The notes under the pieces: generated by a model
Databases searched by the model: none
Told to the model about the DNA's origin: nothing
The model's input: only the letters and a program-made list of their open reading frames with translations
Shown here: one piece after another, positions 1-11,244 of the stretch
How the letters are laid out: every line of letters starts with the position of its first letter
Numbering within the stretch: the stretch's first letter is position 1
Made by a program: the position numbers and the translations under genes
Origin: Lathyrus oleraceus
Lineage: Eukaryota; Streptophyta; Magnoliopsida; Fabales; Fabaceae
Direction: 5' to 3'
Length of the DNA stretch: 64,000 nt
NCBI RefSeq assembly: GCF_024323335.1
Contig: NC_066585.1
Location: 181,802,294 to 181,866,293, forward strand

Positions 1-436
1 AGAAAATATCATCATAAACAAATACAACACATAAACAACAACACAAGAAACTACAACAAATAAAATTACATCGCTAACAAATACAACACATAAACAACAT
101 AACTATGTGATTCCAATAACATAACTATGCGATTACAATCATCAAAACAATTTTGTGAGGAGTATACATCATCTTGCGAACGTCTCTGTCAGTTTTAATA
201 TCCATCCAGAAACGAACTTCTCCATTTTGGTTGAACGTCGTATCAAGCCATTAAGTTCTTCTGATCCTTTGACCATCTGCAATGTCTTTATCTAACCAAT
301 AGTTCAAGGTCCTGTTAAGATGTTCAAATGTATCAACATTCCAAAGTCGGATCTTCATCGGAGGTTGCACTGCTAAAAAGATTAAATCGGCATTTCTCTT
401 GTGAATATATGGATACAAGTATGAATATACATACAT
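1..436 (-). pseudogene. Unrecognised decayed plant gene fragment
   Basis: The minus strand reads about 61 codons from a Met at 436, including PPMKIRLWNVDTFEHLNRTL, to a TAA at 251-253. It resumes in the same frame with WLDTTFNQNGEVRFWMDIKT and RDVRKMMY as far as about 140, after which the frame shifts. Continuation of protein-like sequence past the stop indicates a nonsense mutation in a formerly longer gene. I do not recognise a domain. The style resembles uncharacterised legume proteins found beside transposons, and no function is proposed. Positions 18-40 and 77-100 repeat the same CAACACATAAACAAC-like string. The gene may continue left of the window. Confidence 0.35.
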
Positions 437-519
437 TTTAAAGAAAGTTGAAGGAGATTGAAGGAAAGTGGAAGGAGGGAAAGAAGTTTTGTGAAAAATT
501 ATGGGAGAAATATTTTATT

Positions 520-715
520 TATAGATGAGTGTACATGCATGCGCCATTGCTTTGGGCACACACACACATGGCTACATGCATGCGTCAATGCTTTCGGCAT
601 GCACACACACATGGATACATGCATATGCCACTGCATGTGGCACATTCACATGCATGTGCCACTGCATGTTGCACCTTCATATGCATGGCCCAATGCATAC
701 GCCCAAGCCATTGGC
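520..715. repeat. Degenerate ACATGCATG minisatellite
   Basis: About six diverged units combine ACATGCATGYGCCA-like words with CACACACACATGG or GCACATTCACATG. The words recur at 533, 572, 616, 649 and 680. All three plus-strand frames are open here and give Cys/His/Met-rich peptides, which is a by-product of the repeat and not evidence of a gene. Confidence 0.5.
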
Positions 716-738
716 GCCTCCTATTCATTGGAAATTAG

Positions 739-761
739 ATGCGCCAGTTCAACTGGCGCAT
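739..761. repeat. Perfect 11-bp-arm palindrome
   Basis: ATGCGCCAGTT and AACTGGCGCAT face each other across a single C. The GCGCC word also occurs just upstream in the GCATGC-rich repeat, so this may be a terminal or subterminal inverted repeat of a decayed element. Confidence 0.55.
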
Positions 762-904
762 ACGTCATGAAAGGTGGTTATTCCCGTAATTATTTTGAAA
801 AATATGTTATTTTAGAATTTAAATTGAAAAATATGGTTATTTAAAAAATCTTAAAAATTATATAAATAAAAAATAAATCTAATTATGTTATTTAAAAAAA
901 AGTC

Positions 905-2503
905 AAAATGATAATCTAATGATATATGTTTCATTCTTGAATGAAGTACAAGATTGGAACAAAGGTATGTGGCACCCACATTGTCACACAGTAGTCGTGG
1001 AGGTTCATGTATTGGTATTATTAGCTCATGAAGTAAGTTTTGAAGCTACATGAGCTTAGTGGTAGCGGTAGCAACTGCACAATATTCAACCTCAGTAGAT
1101 GGCCGTGCAACAATTCTTTGCTTTCTTGAGAGCCACAAAATTGGATTGCCTCCAAAGAGAATGGTGTAAGCTAAGGTAGATGTGCGATCACCATTGTTCC
1201 CATCCCAATTTGCATCAGAGTATGCTAACAAGTTGTTTGCGGCAGTTTTTTGTAGCATGATACCATGATTAATGGTTTGTTTGATATACCGAAGGATGCG
1301 TTTCAAGTGCTGCAAGTGAAGGGAGGTTGGTTTATGCCTAAATTGGGACAGTTTATTGATGCAGTATGACAAGTCTAGACAAGTAAGATTAAGATACTAA
1401 AGTCCATCAGTAATTCTACGAAACTTCGTGGCATCGATGAATGATGTACCATCGTGAAGTTGTAGCACGACTTTGGAAGAAAGTGGTGGTGGGAGATAGT
1501 TTCACCCCCTCCATGTCAAACTTTTGTAAGAGGTCACGAATGTACCGGTGTTGAGAAAGAAAAATTCCAGAGCTTGTTGGTATTATTTTAATACCCAAAA
1601 AGTAGTGAGGTTGTCCCATATTTTTCAACGAAAATCTTTGAGATAGTGCCTTGATGAAGCTTTGAAGGAATGTAGAGTTGTTATCGGTGAGTAACAGGTA
1701 ATCTACATAGACTAGAAAATAAGCCTTAGTGTCACCCGAGTGATAAATGAACAAGAAAGGATCAATTTTGCTTTATTGGAATCCATACGCGATAATAAAA
1801 CCCTTCAGAGAGTCATGCCATGCTCTTGGTGCTTGACGTAGGCCATAGATGGCCTTGTGAAGTTTACATACATAGTTAGGGTGTGTTGCATCTTTCATAC
1901 TCGGCGGTTGGTCCATGAAGACTTCTTCAGTAAGAGCTCCTTGTAAGAATGCATTGTTCATATCAAGTTGGTGCATTGACCACTAATGAGAGATTGCAAG
2001 GGTAAGAACAATCTTAATTGTTTGTGGGCGAACAACTGGTGTGAATGTCTCCTTGAAGTCAATGTCAGGATATTGTGTGAAACCCTTGGCAACAAGACAT
2101 TCCTTGTAGAGAGCTATGGAACCATCATTATTTATCTTGATACAAAATAACCATCTAAATCCAACAATGTTTTGCCCTGCCTTAGGTGGTACAAGGGAGA
2201 ATGTGCCATTTCTTATTAATGCTTCAAATTCATCGGCAATTGCCTTATGCCAATGGGAGTGTTTCATTGACTCATGAAAGTTTGAAGGTTCCAAACTCAT
2301 AGATAGAGGATGTTTTGATGTAGTGTACATCCTTTTTGGCTTGAATATCTTATTCTTGGACCTTGTGATGATTTGGTTTGTTTCAGTATTGGGGCTTGTA
2401 AGGTATTAGGAGTGACAATAGTTGTAGTAACAAGATTAGATGTATGAGTATCATTAACTGACATTGTATTTGAAGTCAAAAGATCCTCATCTTCATGGGG
2501 CAT
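905..2503 (-). pseudogene. Copia reverse transcriptase and RNase H, broken
   Basis: This is the polymerase half of the copia polyprotein, in several broken frames. From 2330 down are FRWLFCIKINNDG, then QLDMNNAFLQGAL and YGLRQAPRAWH (1773-1976), then FLVYVDYLLLTD (1416-1754). The last occupies the YVDD active-site position but reads YVDY, so one catalytic aspartate is changed. RNase H follows (1046-1372) with AYSDANWDG and a STEVEY motif, and continues through a stop to [16 protein letters not shown] near 905. The changed active site plus multiple stops make this non-functional. The family is certain; the lineage within copia is not assigned. Confidence 0.85.
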
Positions 2504-4095
2504 AGCTTGTGACTCGATTGGTGATTGTTAAAGGATATGTATGATGGTATGAGGGGTTGTGGCATGTTGGGTATGGTCAGAGATGGTGGTGGTGTAGGTT
2601 TGACAAGTTGGTTGTATGGAAAGATGTGGTCAAAAAATTTGAAATTCCGAGAGGTGTATATTTTGTGATTTATTGGGTCAAGACATATATAGTTGTATTC
2701 GGATTCTGCATATCCTAGGAATATGCATGGTTGAGACTGGGATTGTAGTTTGTTTGAGACATACGGTCGCAACCAAGGAAAACAAAGGCATCCAAAAGAA
2801 TGAAGATGTGAAGTTGTTGGGTTTTTCTTGTGTAAGACTTAATATGGTGATTTCATGTTAAGGATATGGGTTGGTAACGTATTGATTAGATACACTACTG
2901 ACTTGAATGCAAAGGACCAGTATTCGAGTGGTAAGTTTGACATATGTAATAAGGCTCTTCCAGTTTCAACTACATGTTTACGTCTCCTCTCAGATGGAGC
3001 ATTAAGTTAAGGTGTATGTGGTGGTGTGGTGAGATGAGATATGCCATGTGTGTGGAGAAATGATTTTAGTTTGCTGAATTCTCCTCCATTATCAGAGTGC
3101 AATAAAATAATTTTTTCTTTGAAGTAGTTTTCATCAAGATTTTTGAATATGGGAAACAAACTAGAGACATCTGATTTATTTCTTAATGGATAAAGCCATA
3201 AATATTTGGTGAAGTGATTAACAAAAAGTAAATAATATGAGAAACCATCTAAAGACTTGATGTGGGATGGACCCCATACATTAGTATATATAAGTTCTAA
3301 TGGTTTTTGTGTTTTGATACTGGAAATGGAAAAAGGTAACTTGTGACTCTTAACACTATTGCATGATAGACAAGGTTGTTGTTGGCTCTTTATTTTATGA
3401 GATGGTAAGAGATGTCTAAGTATGTGATCATATGGATTCCCCAATATGTGATTCCATGGTAGAGGAATGTATGTAGTTGTGACGAGTTCTTGTGGTAGAG
3501 ATGATGGATGGGGCATGTGGTAGAGTTCATTGTTATGCTTCCCTTTTAGAAGAGGCTTCCTTGTCTTAAATTCCTTTATCAAGAAATGATCAGAAAAAAA
3601 CTCAATGGAAATTGGATTAGTGTGACATGGAGATGAAATAGACAATAATTTTTGAGTAATTTTAGGCACATGTAAAACATTTGAGTGATCAAATGATTGA
3701 AAGGGAGTTTTTAAAATAATCTTACCAATGTTGGAGATGGTGTGCCCAGATCCATCACCAACCAAAAGTTGATCTGAACATATGTAAGGTTGAGACAAGT
3801 GCAGGTTGTCCAACTCATTTGTTATATGATGGGAAGCTCCCGAGTCTAAGATCCAATCTGATGCACCTGAAGGCATGGGCCTAGTATGAAGAGCAGTAGG
3901 AGGTTGATTCTTTGGACGGTAGCCATGCAATTTGTAGCAGACCTTGGCTGTATGGCCTGAGTTTTCACAAAATTGACACACTACACGCTTAGAGAAGCCA
4001 TGCGATGTTGATATGGGCATTGCGTGATTGTGATATTGTTTTAGTGTTTTGTTGTAGAATTGTTTCCCTTTGTGTGCAATTGTTTGCAGTGGCAA
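2476..4095 (-). pseudogene. Copia CCHC knuckle, protease and integrase
   Basis: The largest surviving block (3007-4095, 362 residues) starts with a zinc knuckle (CQFC, ENSGH, TAKVC, a CX2CX4HX4C spacing). It continues with the aspartic protease core WILDSGASHH, a pre-integrase region with C-x2-C (CLSC), and the integrase core. In the core the first catalytic aspartate position reads YTNVWGPS (Asn) and the second reads HSDNGGEF (intact). A further integrase C-terminal segment in another frame lies at 2476-2772 (QPCIFLGYAES). Frameshifts separate the two parts. The substitution would be expected to abolish integration even without the breaks. Confidence 0.85.
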
Positions 4096-4128
4096 TGAGA
4101 GGAGTTTCTTGCACAGTTGTATCCCTCT

Positions 4129-4735
4129 TTAAATAACTTTCAAAATTAGAAAGGAGATCGTAAAGATCATCACATCGATAGGATTTTCTCTAGTTCTTAG
4201 AGAAGCAGTCACTTCACGATACTCAAAGCCAAGGCCATTCAAAGTGTGGATGACAAGGTCCACATCGTCCACTGGGGAGTTGATGATGGCTAATTCATCA
4301 GATAAAGCTTTGATACCATGAAGGTATTCATAAATAGATTGTGATCCTTTTGTGAATCGAGATAGTCTCTCTTTTAGGTGCATAATTCTTGCACGAGTTT
4401 TGCTTGCAAACATCTTAGTGAGAATGTCCCGAGATTGTTTGGAGGTCTTGACATTCCCCAACATGGTAATGATGCTTGGATCAACAGATGATATGATTGC
4501 ATGCAGAGTCAATTGATCCTGTCTTTTCCAGCATTTGTATGCTGGATCAGTTTGGGCTGGACTAGCAATGGTGCCATCAACATAGCCAATGAGATCACAC
4601 CCTACAAGGAATGCGTTAAACTGCACGTGTCAAGCAGGAAAATTATTGTTGCTCAGTTTCACTGATGAGTGAGTGTTTAGGACAATAACAGAGTTGACAT
4701 TTGGGGTAATTAAAATTTCAGATGTTGTTGAGGAA
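4129..4735 (-). pseudogene. Copia gag region
   Basis: A 165-codon open stretch (4129-4626) carries gag hallmarks: CDLIGYVDGT, AYKCWKRQDQL, then a helical segment with MHLKERLSRFTKGS and an FEYREVTASLR motif. It extends upstream in frame through a single TGA at about 4628-4630, at a position where the family usually has Trp, to KLSNNNFPA and SSTTSEILI near 4735. The original start codon is not recognisable. Confidence 0.75.
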
Positions 4736-4780
4736 GGCCTGGTGAGATTGTGGATCGGTTTTGTTTTAAATCTTAGTAAA

Positions 4781-4792
4781 CTACTGATATCA
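4781..4792 (-). other. Primer-binding-site-like word
   Basis: The minus strand reads TGATATCAGTAG directly after the presumed LTR end. The usual plant copia initiator-Met-tRNA primer site is TGGTATCAGAGC. The shared core and position between LTR and gag support the assignment. Confidence 0.5.
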
Positions 4793-4931
4793 TATAAAGG
4801 AATGTATTTCTGAATAAAATGTTTTACAGAGATATACATCAGTATATATAGATATATTACATAGTGAGAATTGAATAGGAAATGTTTGAAATAAGCCAAA
4901 ACTTTAGCTAGCTAGCTGTTACTTCTTGACA
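4793..4931 (-). repeat. Candidate short 5' LTR of the copia element
   Basis: About 139 bp lies between a TGTC start at 4931 and the primer-site-like word. It contains CTATATATACTGATG (TATA-like) and a T/A-rich end ATTCCTTTATA. There is no second LTR in the window to align, so the boundaries are inferred. Confidence 0.45.
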
Positions 4932-5269
4932 TAGTTATATGCCTCTAAATGCTAATAATCAAATAACTCTCATTTAATATTTGATGACCAATTCAAATAT
5001 TCCTTGATTATTCAATTTGATTTTGTTGGCCCATGAATAAGCACATCGCAAAGCATGTTGTTGGTGGGTGCAAGACACGTCGCAATGCATGTGACCTATG
5101 TTGAGTTAATTGCATCGCAAGCTTCTGATACGATTCTGCTAAAGTCAGCATTGAATTGACTTGTCTTAACATTCAAATTTTTAAATTTGAAAATTGATTT
5201 GCGAGGTGAAAAACATCTCTCAAACATTGTTTAAAAAAATTTCATTTCCCTTCGGATGACTTGGAGGTG
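4932..5269. other. Intergenic DNA, no gene seen
   Basis: AT-rich, with no supported coding sequence. GCATCGCAA-like words at 5044, 5079 and 5111 suggest subterminal repeats of the CACTA remnant. Confidence 0.4.
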
Positions 5270-5406
5270 ATATATTTAAAAAATTATTTTTTATTTTTTT
5301 TATTTGGATAAATGAGTTGTGAGGTGATTGTCATTCCGCAACTATCATTTTTAGGTGAAAGTCACCGGCCAAAATTACCCAACTTATATTAATTTTTCTT
5401 GTAGTG
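5270..5406 (+). mobile_element. Orphan 3' end of a CACTA (En/Spm) element
   Basis: The block ends TTTTTCTTGTAGTG at 5393-5406, the reverse complement of a CACTACAAGAAAAA terminus. It carries repeated subterminal GAGGTGA or AGGTGAAAG words at 5202, 5264, 5328 and 5353. No matching 5' terminus was found upstream. Confidence 0.55.
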
Positions 5407-5532
5407 ATTGTATTCCATCTATTTATAATTAAATAAACATTTACAACAATTAATTTACAAATATTTTCTATTTAATTTTCTAATCTATTTATGAGATAAT
5501 CAAATCATATGAAATCATTCTATATTAACATT

Positions 5533-7764
5533 CTATATTAACATTTGTAAGTAGCCACAATCATCATAAAGCAATGATTTCACATACTCCTGTAGCTTTG
5601 AAGGAGTATTGCCATCATAACTATACATTATAGGTACCATCCTTGCAGCATTCAGACAAAGTTTAGTAAAAGATGAAGGTAACTCGTTTGTGTTCAAACA
5701 TTCTTTGTTGAGTTGTTTCCATGCATCTGAAATTTGTTTCCTCATATGTTCTCTTGTTTGTCCAATACTAACTCCTGGGTTATCCTTCATGTAACACTTT
5801 GAGTATGATCCATCGTTACCATCACAATTATCATCCTGCAATAATTTTTTCAACTTAGTTAACCCTTCTGTTCCTTAATAACTGATCTATTCATGTAAAA
5901 AAATTGGTGAATCTTTTCTACCTTGTCGCCTTCGAGATCATCACACAGCCTTAGAATTGTCGCGGTTGTAGATATGATGGTTGGGAAGTCGTCGATTATA
6001 GAAAAGGTTTTGTCCGATATATCTTGGCCCATGTAAAAGAAAGCATGAACAAGGATCACATGCACACCGGTGCTCACTATTGCATTCTTCAAGTACTCCT
6101 CTGAGGTTGGAACATGCCCGGAAGCAAACCATTTTGCTTCTTCCAGATATGCATTCAAAAGTTTTATCCACTGTAATTAAGAATCAAGTTAAGGACAAAT
6201 AATTGTAGAAGATAACATGATACACATAGGATTAACGCGTTGATTTCGACACGATGAAAATAGGTTTTTCCATACCGATTTTATCAATGAACTTATAGGA
6301 TTCCATCCAGTTTTGAGATGTGTCCTAAGTGCAAATTCATTGGTTGTGTCATAGAGAGCCTTAAAACATACTTTCATGCAGTCTGGTAATTGTTCAATGC
6401 CTGCCAAATCCCATCTGCGTCCACAAAATCTAATAAATTCATGCAACATATGAGAGAGAATTATTCACATCATTACCTCTTAACAGCTTCTGTAAAGAGA
6501 GTGAGCTGATCAACATTTCCATATATATCAAATAAATCATCAATGATGTAGATTAGAGACAGAGGCTTTGTGAGCTCAATCCTTTCGTCCGAAAAACGTG
6601 GATCTGGAAGACACGCCATAGTCCACATGTACCACTTAATCGGTTCATCTCTAGCAAATTCCAAGTCCTTTGACAAACCTAAGTCTTTCCACCATCTACA
6701 TAGTATATATAGCATGATTAAGTGAATGCTCTAGTCATTAATCTTTATTAGTGTAATTCTTTTGAAAGTTAAGTAGGACTCACTTGGAAACTGCGAAAAT
6801 TTCCTTGAGATGTAAAGAGGAAACTATTTGAGTGTCAATTATGGAAAGCTGTTGTAAAGAGGAAACATTTTGTGATTGAATAATTGTCGGTGTGAATCTT
6901 GACAAAGTTTTATGAGTAGGACACATCAATGTATGTGTTACAAAATTGACTTGAGCATGGTTATGAAACGTCGAAGACCACTCATTAAGATACTTGCGGC
7001 AGAACTGTCCTGCACTGTCAAGATAATCTTCTCCTTCTATGCTTAATTGTGAGGCTTCAAACAGTGAAACTAAATCATTTATATCCTTACAAAACGTATC
7101 CTTGAGTTTGCCTTTGTTGTCCCAGAAAATGTTGAATATGTCTGTAAAATGTATCAAATCAGTAATAACTACCACGACAAACTCAGACACGTAACTGCGA
7201 TATTTAATCATCCGTTTAAACCAATAGGTTAACTAACCCGGTCGGATGTAGTACCCTTGTTGTCTTAACATGCGAAATTGGAATGCAACTTGTGAGAGTC
7301 CTTGGATATTCTGGAATCTGAGCATCATATGATTCCTTTGAAGAGTTGCTTCAATTTCACCTTCAAAGAGGTATTCAATGCCTAATCTTTGGATTGAGTC
7401 CACCATAGATAAACGTTCATCTGTATTTTTGCTAACAAATAAACGTTTAACTTCACCCAATGCTTTAGCATGTCTTATATGAAGAGCTTCCTAAATGAAT
7501 ATTAATTGAAAGAGTAAGGTTAATTAGCTACCAAGTAATATGAAGCTCATAAATAAATAGAAAAATGAATTTTTCAAAAAAATGATCCATCCATACCTTG
7601 GCTTTTACAGTTTTAGAAATATGAGTTTGGTTAAAGGAAAGAGTAAAATTGGTTTTATTGTGGAAACTACAAGAGGCATGCATGGGTACATATACCTTGA
7701 TAGCCAGAATAGTTGACCTTTTGTTTGGAGAAATATTTTGAAGACAATGGAGAGAAAAAGCCAT
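5533..7764 (-). CDS. Plastidial terpene synthase, TPS-g-like, seven exons
   Basis: A terpene synthase converts a prenyl diphosphate to a volatile terpene. Minus-strand exons are 7597-7764, 7238-7490, 6784-7141, 6477-6695, 6276-6414, 5922-6170 and 5533-5835. All introns are GT-AG, phases agree, and the join gives 562 codons. Residues 1-50 are Ser/Asn/Thr/His-rich, like a transit peptide. The RRX8W motif is absent; exon 2 opens [18 protein letters not shown]. Later motifs are [19 protein letters not shown] (about 273-281) and [10 protein letters not shown] with DDxxD at 312-316. The second metal motif (456-464) reads DDLEGDKDD across the exon 6/7 joint, whereas the family usually has Ser/Thr at position 5 and Glu at position 9. 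The closest type I recall is the legume ocimene/tricyclene synthases, or linalool/nerolidol synthases. Product is unpredictable from sequence. Transcription is unverified. Confidence 0.9.
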
Positions 7765-7804
7765 AGTCGATTAGAACCAGTACTATAATATCTTGGTTTC
7801 ATCT

Positions 7805-7812
7805 AATTTATA
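7805..7812 (-). promoter_or_regulatory. Candidate TATA box of the terpene synthase
   Basis: TATAAATT on the minus strand lies about 40 bp upstream of the ATG at 7764, which would leave a very short leader. It is the best TATA-like match in this position; a more distal start site is possible. Confidence 0.4.
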
Positions 7813-8325
7813 GAGAGCACTACTTATTCGTGAGAAGCATGCAACAGAATATTTGACCAAACATAACCTTGGCGTGACATGGTTAAAATGAGGTGAAATT
7901 AATATCGCACATTACCTAAAATTTAACAACAATTAAATAAGATCTTATAAAAGTTTTATCATAACTAAAGTGTAAAAAAATAAAGTCTCTATTTATTTTG
8001 GGACAACTAAAGTGTAACTAACTTATATAAGTCGTTTGAAAATTTAAGATGATTAATCAGTGAGTAGAACCAATAATCATACAGTAGTGTTTACATTACC
8101 TTATAAATCTATAAAACTTCTTACCTCAAACATGTTTTCCGAATGTTAATGTATGTTTGGAGTTGACTTTGAGAAAACTCTTTTGACAAATTTAATTTTC
8201 AAACTTATAATTCATACTTTATTAATGCATGCCCAAAACATATTTTGTATAACAATTTTTCATGAGTTTATATTGTTTATTTATTAGTTGAAAGCATATT
8301 TTCATAAACTATTTTAAGTAGGTTC
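7813..8325. other. Upstream intergenic DNA of the terpene synthase
   Basis: AT-rich sequence between the putative TATA box and a large LTR insertion. I see no open frame or repeat. The host promoter as now arranged is therefore at most about 0.5 kb before transposon sequence begins. Confidence 0.5.
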
Positions 8326-9535
8326 TGTAACGGGATATTCGTTACCTTTAGATTTATTGACTAAATCAAAAGTAAATTATATAATTCGAGTCGTCAGCGC
8401 ACTTCTATTTATCCAAAGGAAAGATTAGAAAGCGAACAAAAACCGAGAAATTTTATCAAATCAAAAACTAATAAAAATGTCAGAGATCTGGGTAAGTGGG
8501 TTGGTTATGCAATGAGAAGGTTTTACGCACCAAAAACATCCTTAGTACTCTAAGGGAGTCCTTTTTGCAAAGTTGTATGGTAGGTTGGTATTTGTGAAAA
8601 TATTTGTGCAAACATGATTGGGGAGATGAGAAGAGAATATACAAATTATTTACAATTTTGTTGTTTGAATGGATAAACCCATTGCCTACGTACCATCACA
8701 AAAGGTAGGATCAACACCTCGTAGTTCGGGGTAAAAATCTCAAAAGATTGGTGAATTGATTTGATCAAAAAACTTAAGGTCTTTTGTTATCAAAGGGAGA
8801 AAACTCAACCTAAACCAACAATCCACCATGTGAGGAGAGCTTCAACATACTAGTGAGGGATCCACCCTATAATAAGTATGAAAGACTTATAGTCCAATCA
8901 CTAAGGATAAGGTGAGGTTTACATCAACCACTATGATAACTCAAACCTATGACTAATGTTTATGAAAAAAAGTTTTAACAAAGGTGGCCATTGGAATCAC
9001 AAAAACAACTTGAAGTGAGTTGTATTTACAAGTTAGAAGTATTCACAAAAATGAAGTCAAGGTTGACTTAAGATTCAATTCAAAATGAGTATTAATGAAA
9101 AGAGTTTGAAAAAATCAAAGGCATATGACCTAGGTTTCTAATTTGAAGACAATGTCAATGTTTGCACAAAATGAATTTGACTTGGGTTAGAGTGGAGAGA
9201 AGAAAAGAAGGGCTAGTCCTAAACATGCAAAGATGAGAGAAGAGAATAAAACCCTTGGAGTTCCTTTCTAGAGATCATAAAGATGATCCAAGATGCTCTC
9301 TTCCTTTGGAGTTAGCAATTAACTCAAGCAATCAAACAAATATTCAATCAAACTCCTAGGATCTCCATTTGGCTTGTCTCTTAATTTGGATGCTCATGAC
9401 AATGATTCTTCTAACTAGCTCAAGTTTGGAATCCCTATCACACAAGAACAAACAATCAAAAATTTCACAATGCAATAAGAGGAATGGACAAAGAGAGTTT
9501 AGATTAGGGGTCCTTTCAAGTCATCTTCAAGATTA

Positions 9536-9611
9536 AGCATTCTAAAGGCATGAGGCCTAGTTGCTCTTCAACAATTTTAGCATTCTAAAGGCATGAGGCC
9601 TAGTTGCTCTT
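9536..9611. repeat. Tandem 33-bp repeat, 43-bp period
   Basis: Two copies of AGCATTCTAAAGGCATGAGG followed by CCTAGTTGCTCTT start at 9536 and 9579 inside the solo LTR. Confidence 0.8.
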
Positions 9612-11114
9612 GAACTCCATTAAGCATAGGTGAGGTCCTAATTCTAAGTCCTTTCTCCTTTTTGCATTGGGTTCACATAAACAAAGACAAAACAAACACA
9701 AGGCAATAGTATATTTACACAATAATGTGCTCAAGTGAGCAAAAGGCAAATGGCATAAACATAAACATGAGCTCAATGAGCAAAGGGAAAAAACAATATG
9801 AATAAATGAGCAAGAAATTAAATTGCATTAAAGTAAATTGCAAGAATTAAATGCTTGAATTAAAAGTTAGTGATTAGTAGTTAGTATTAGTGTGCCATAA
9901 GGCAATTTAGCGTTATGTTAAGCAATCGTAAGTGGACTAATGTAGTAGTCACACCTATCTGAGGTCGGTCAATAAAACTATAGGCAAATAAACACAAGTT
10001 GGAGACCATGACTAGTAAGCCAAGCTCCTACAACTTGCCATGCCAAAAGAAAAGAAGAATGACCTTGTATGGATTTCAGGTTCTTTGCTTGACCAAGAAG
10101 CAACCTATCTTGGACACAAAGCAATTCACTTGATCTTTGATCAAGTTGAATTTGATTTGGATCAAAGAAGGTTAAGCCTCTCATATGTCAAGGCTAACCA
10201 CAAATCATTAACTCATTGGTCAAAAGAAAAAGAAGAAGATGAGAGATGAAGATTGAATGTACAAAGTGGAAATTCAAATGACATATCCAAAACAAAATGA
10301 TCAAATGTGAATGGAATCAACACCAATCAATGGTAAACAAAAGTGGAATGAAGATTAGAGATTAAGAAAGGTCAAACATATTTTTTGTATTTTTTGGGAT
10401 TAAAATAATACATAAAATAAAATGAACAAATCATGGTCAAACTTCAAATCCAATTCAAATCAACTTGGATAAGTCCAATTGGATCATCATAAGTCTAACA
10501 TGGTCAAACTAGGTTTGACAAATTTTCTCAATATTTTTTGAAAACATAAGCTATTTTTAAACAATTAAAAATGAAGAGAAATAACACAAATGGACTAAAA
10601 TCTCAAATAAATCTCAAATCAATTAAGAAATTGATGAGAATATTTTTCATAGACTTATCATCATCCACATGTATTAAGAAAATATTTTTGGCATTTTTGA
10701 ATATCTAAAAGTGTTTTAAATGAATTAAAAACTATTAAAAACAAAATAATTCACAAAAAATATTAAATGGAATCACAAGAATAATTAAAAATCAGATTAT
10801 GAAACTAGAATTTAAGAGAAATTTTTTTACAATTGGTCCCATATTTTTGTGATTCCAAATAAAAGAGTTGTGAATTTTTGAAAATAAAAAGAATTAAAGA
10901 AAATAAAACAGAAATTAATAGAAGTTGGAAAATCCACAGCGTTTTGATCAGCATTCATTAATTGACGTGGCTAATCCAAGGGACATGAGACGCGCGTGCA
11001 TGGTGATCATTAGTCAACAGCATCACACGTTGGATTAAAAGAAGTAATTAAAACGCATGGCCACGATTAGATCCTACATGAGAGATCCAATGGACATGAG
11101 GTCATCCACGTGGG

Positions 11115-11136
11115 GACGGTGGTGGAAACCACCGTC
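11115..11136. repeat. Hairpin inside the solo LTR
   Basis: GACGGTGGT and ACCACCGTC form a perfect 9-bp stem around a GGAA loop. Confidence 0.7.
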
Positions 11137-11224
11137 TTCTTCGGTGAGCTCACTAAATCCGGCCACCAGTTGCAGGTTTTGCAACCTCAACCAAATCAAA
11201 CGATCTTTATACCAAATTAAAGTT

Positions 11225-11244
11225 GGGGTGATGTACATCACCCC
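11225..11244. repeat. Perfect 20-bp palindrome in the solo LTR
   Basis: GGGGTGATGTACATCACCCC equals its own reverse complement. It lies about 90 bp after another hairpin, in the GC-richer part of the LTR, and could be an RNA or DNA structural element of the retrotransposon. Confidence 0.8.

Larger units (their letters stand above)
905..4931 (-). mobile_element. Ty1/copia retrotransposon, 3'-truncated
   Basis: On the minus strand the order is a short LTR-like end, a primer-binding-site-like word, gag, CCHC knuckle, protease, integrase, reverse transcriptase and RNase H, which is the copia order. The element stops at about 905, immediately after the RNase H-terminal motif, so the 3' UTR, polypurine tract and 3' LTR are missing. 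At least six stops or frameshifts split the polyprotein. At about 4 kb it is a near-full internal region that lost one end. Confidence 0.85.

Noticed and set aside
458..844. 128-codon plus frame rich in Cys, His and Met
   Set aside because: Produced by the ACATGCATG repeat; several overlapping frames are equally open.
9536..9611. CRISPR-like repeat-spacer
   Set aside because: Two copies only, in a plant LTR.
10040..10249. Hydrophilic frame within the 4.9-kb LTR
   Set aside because: Short, no family resemblance, and an opposite-strand frame is equally open.
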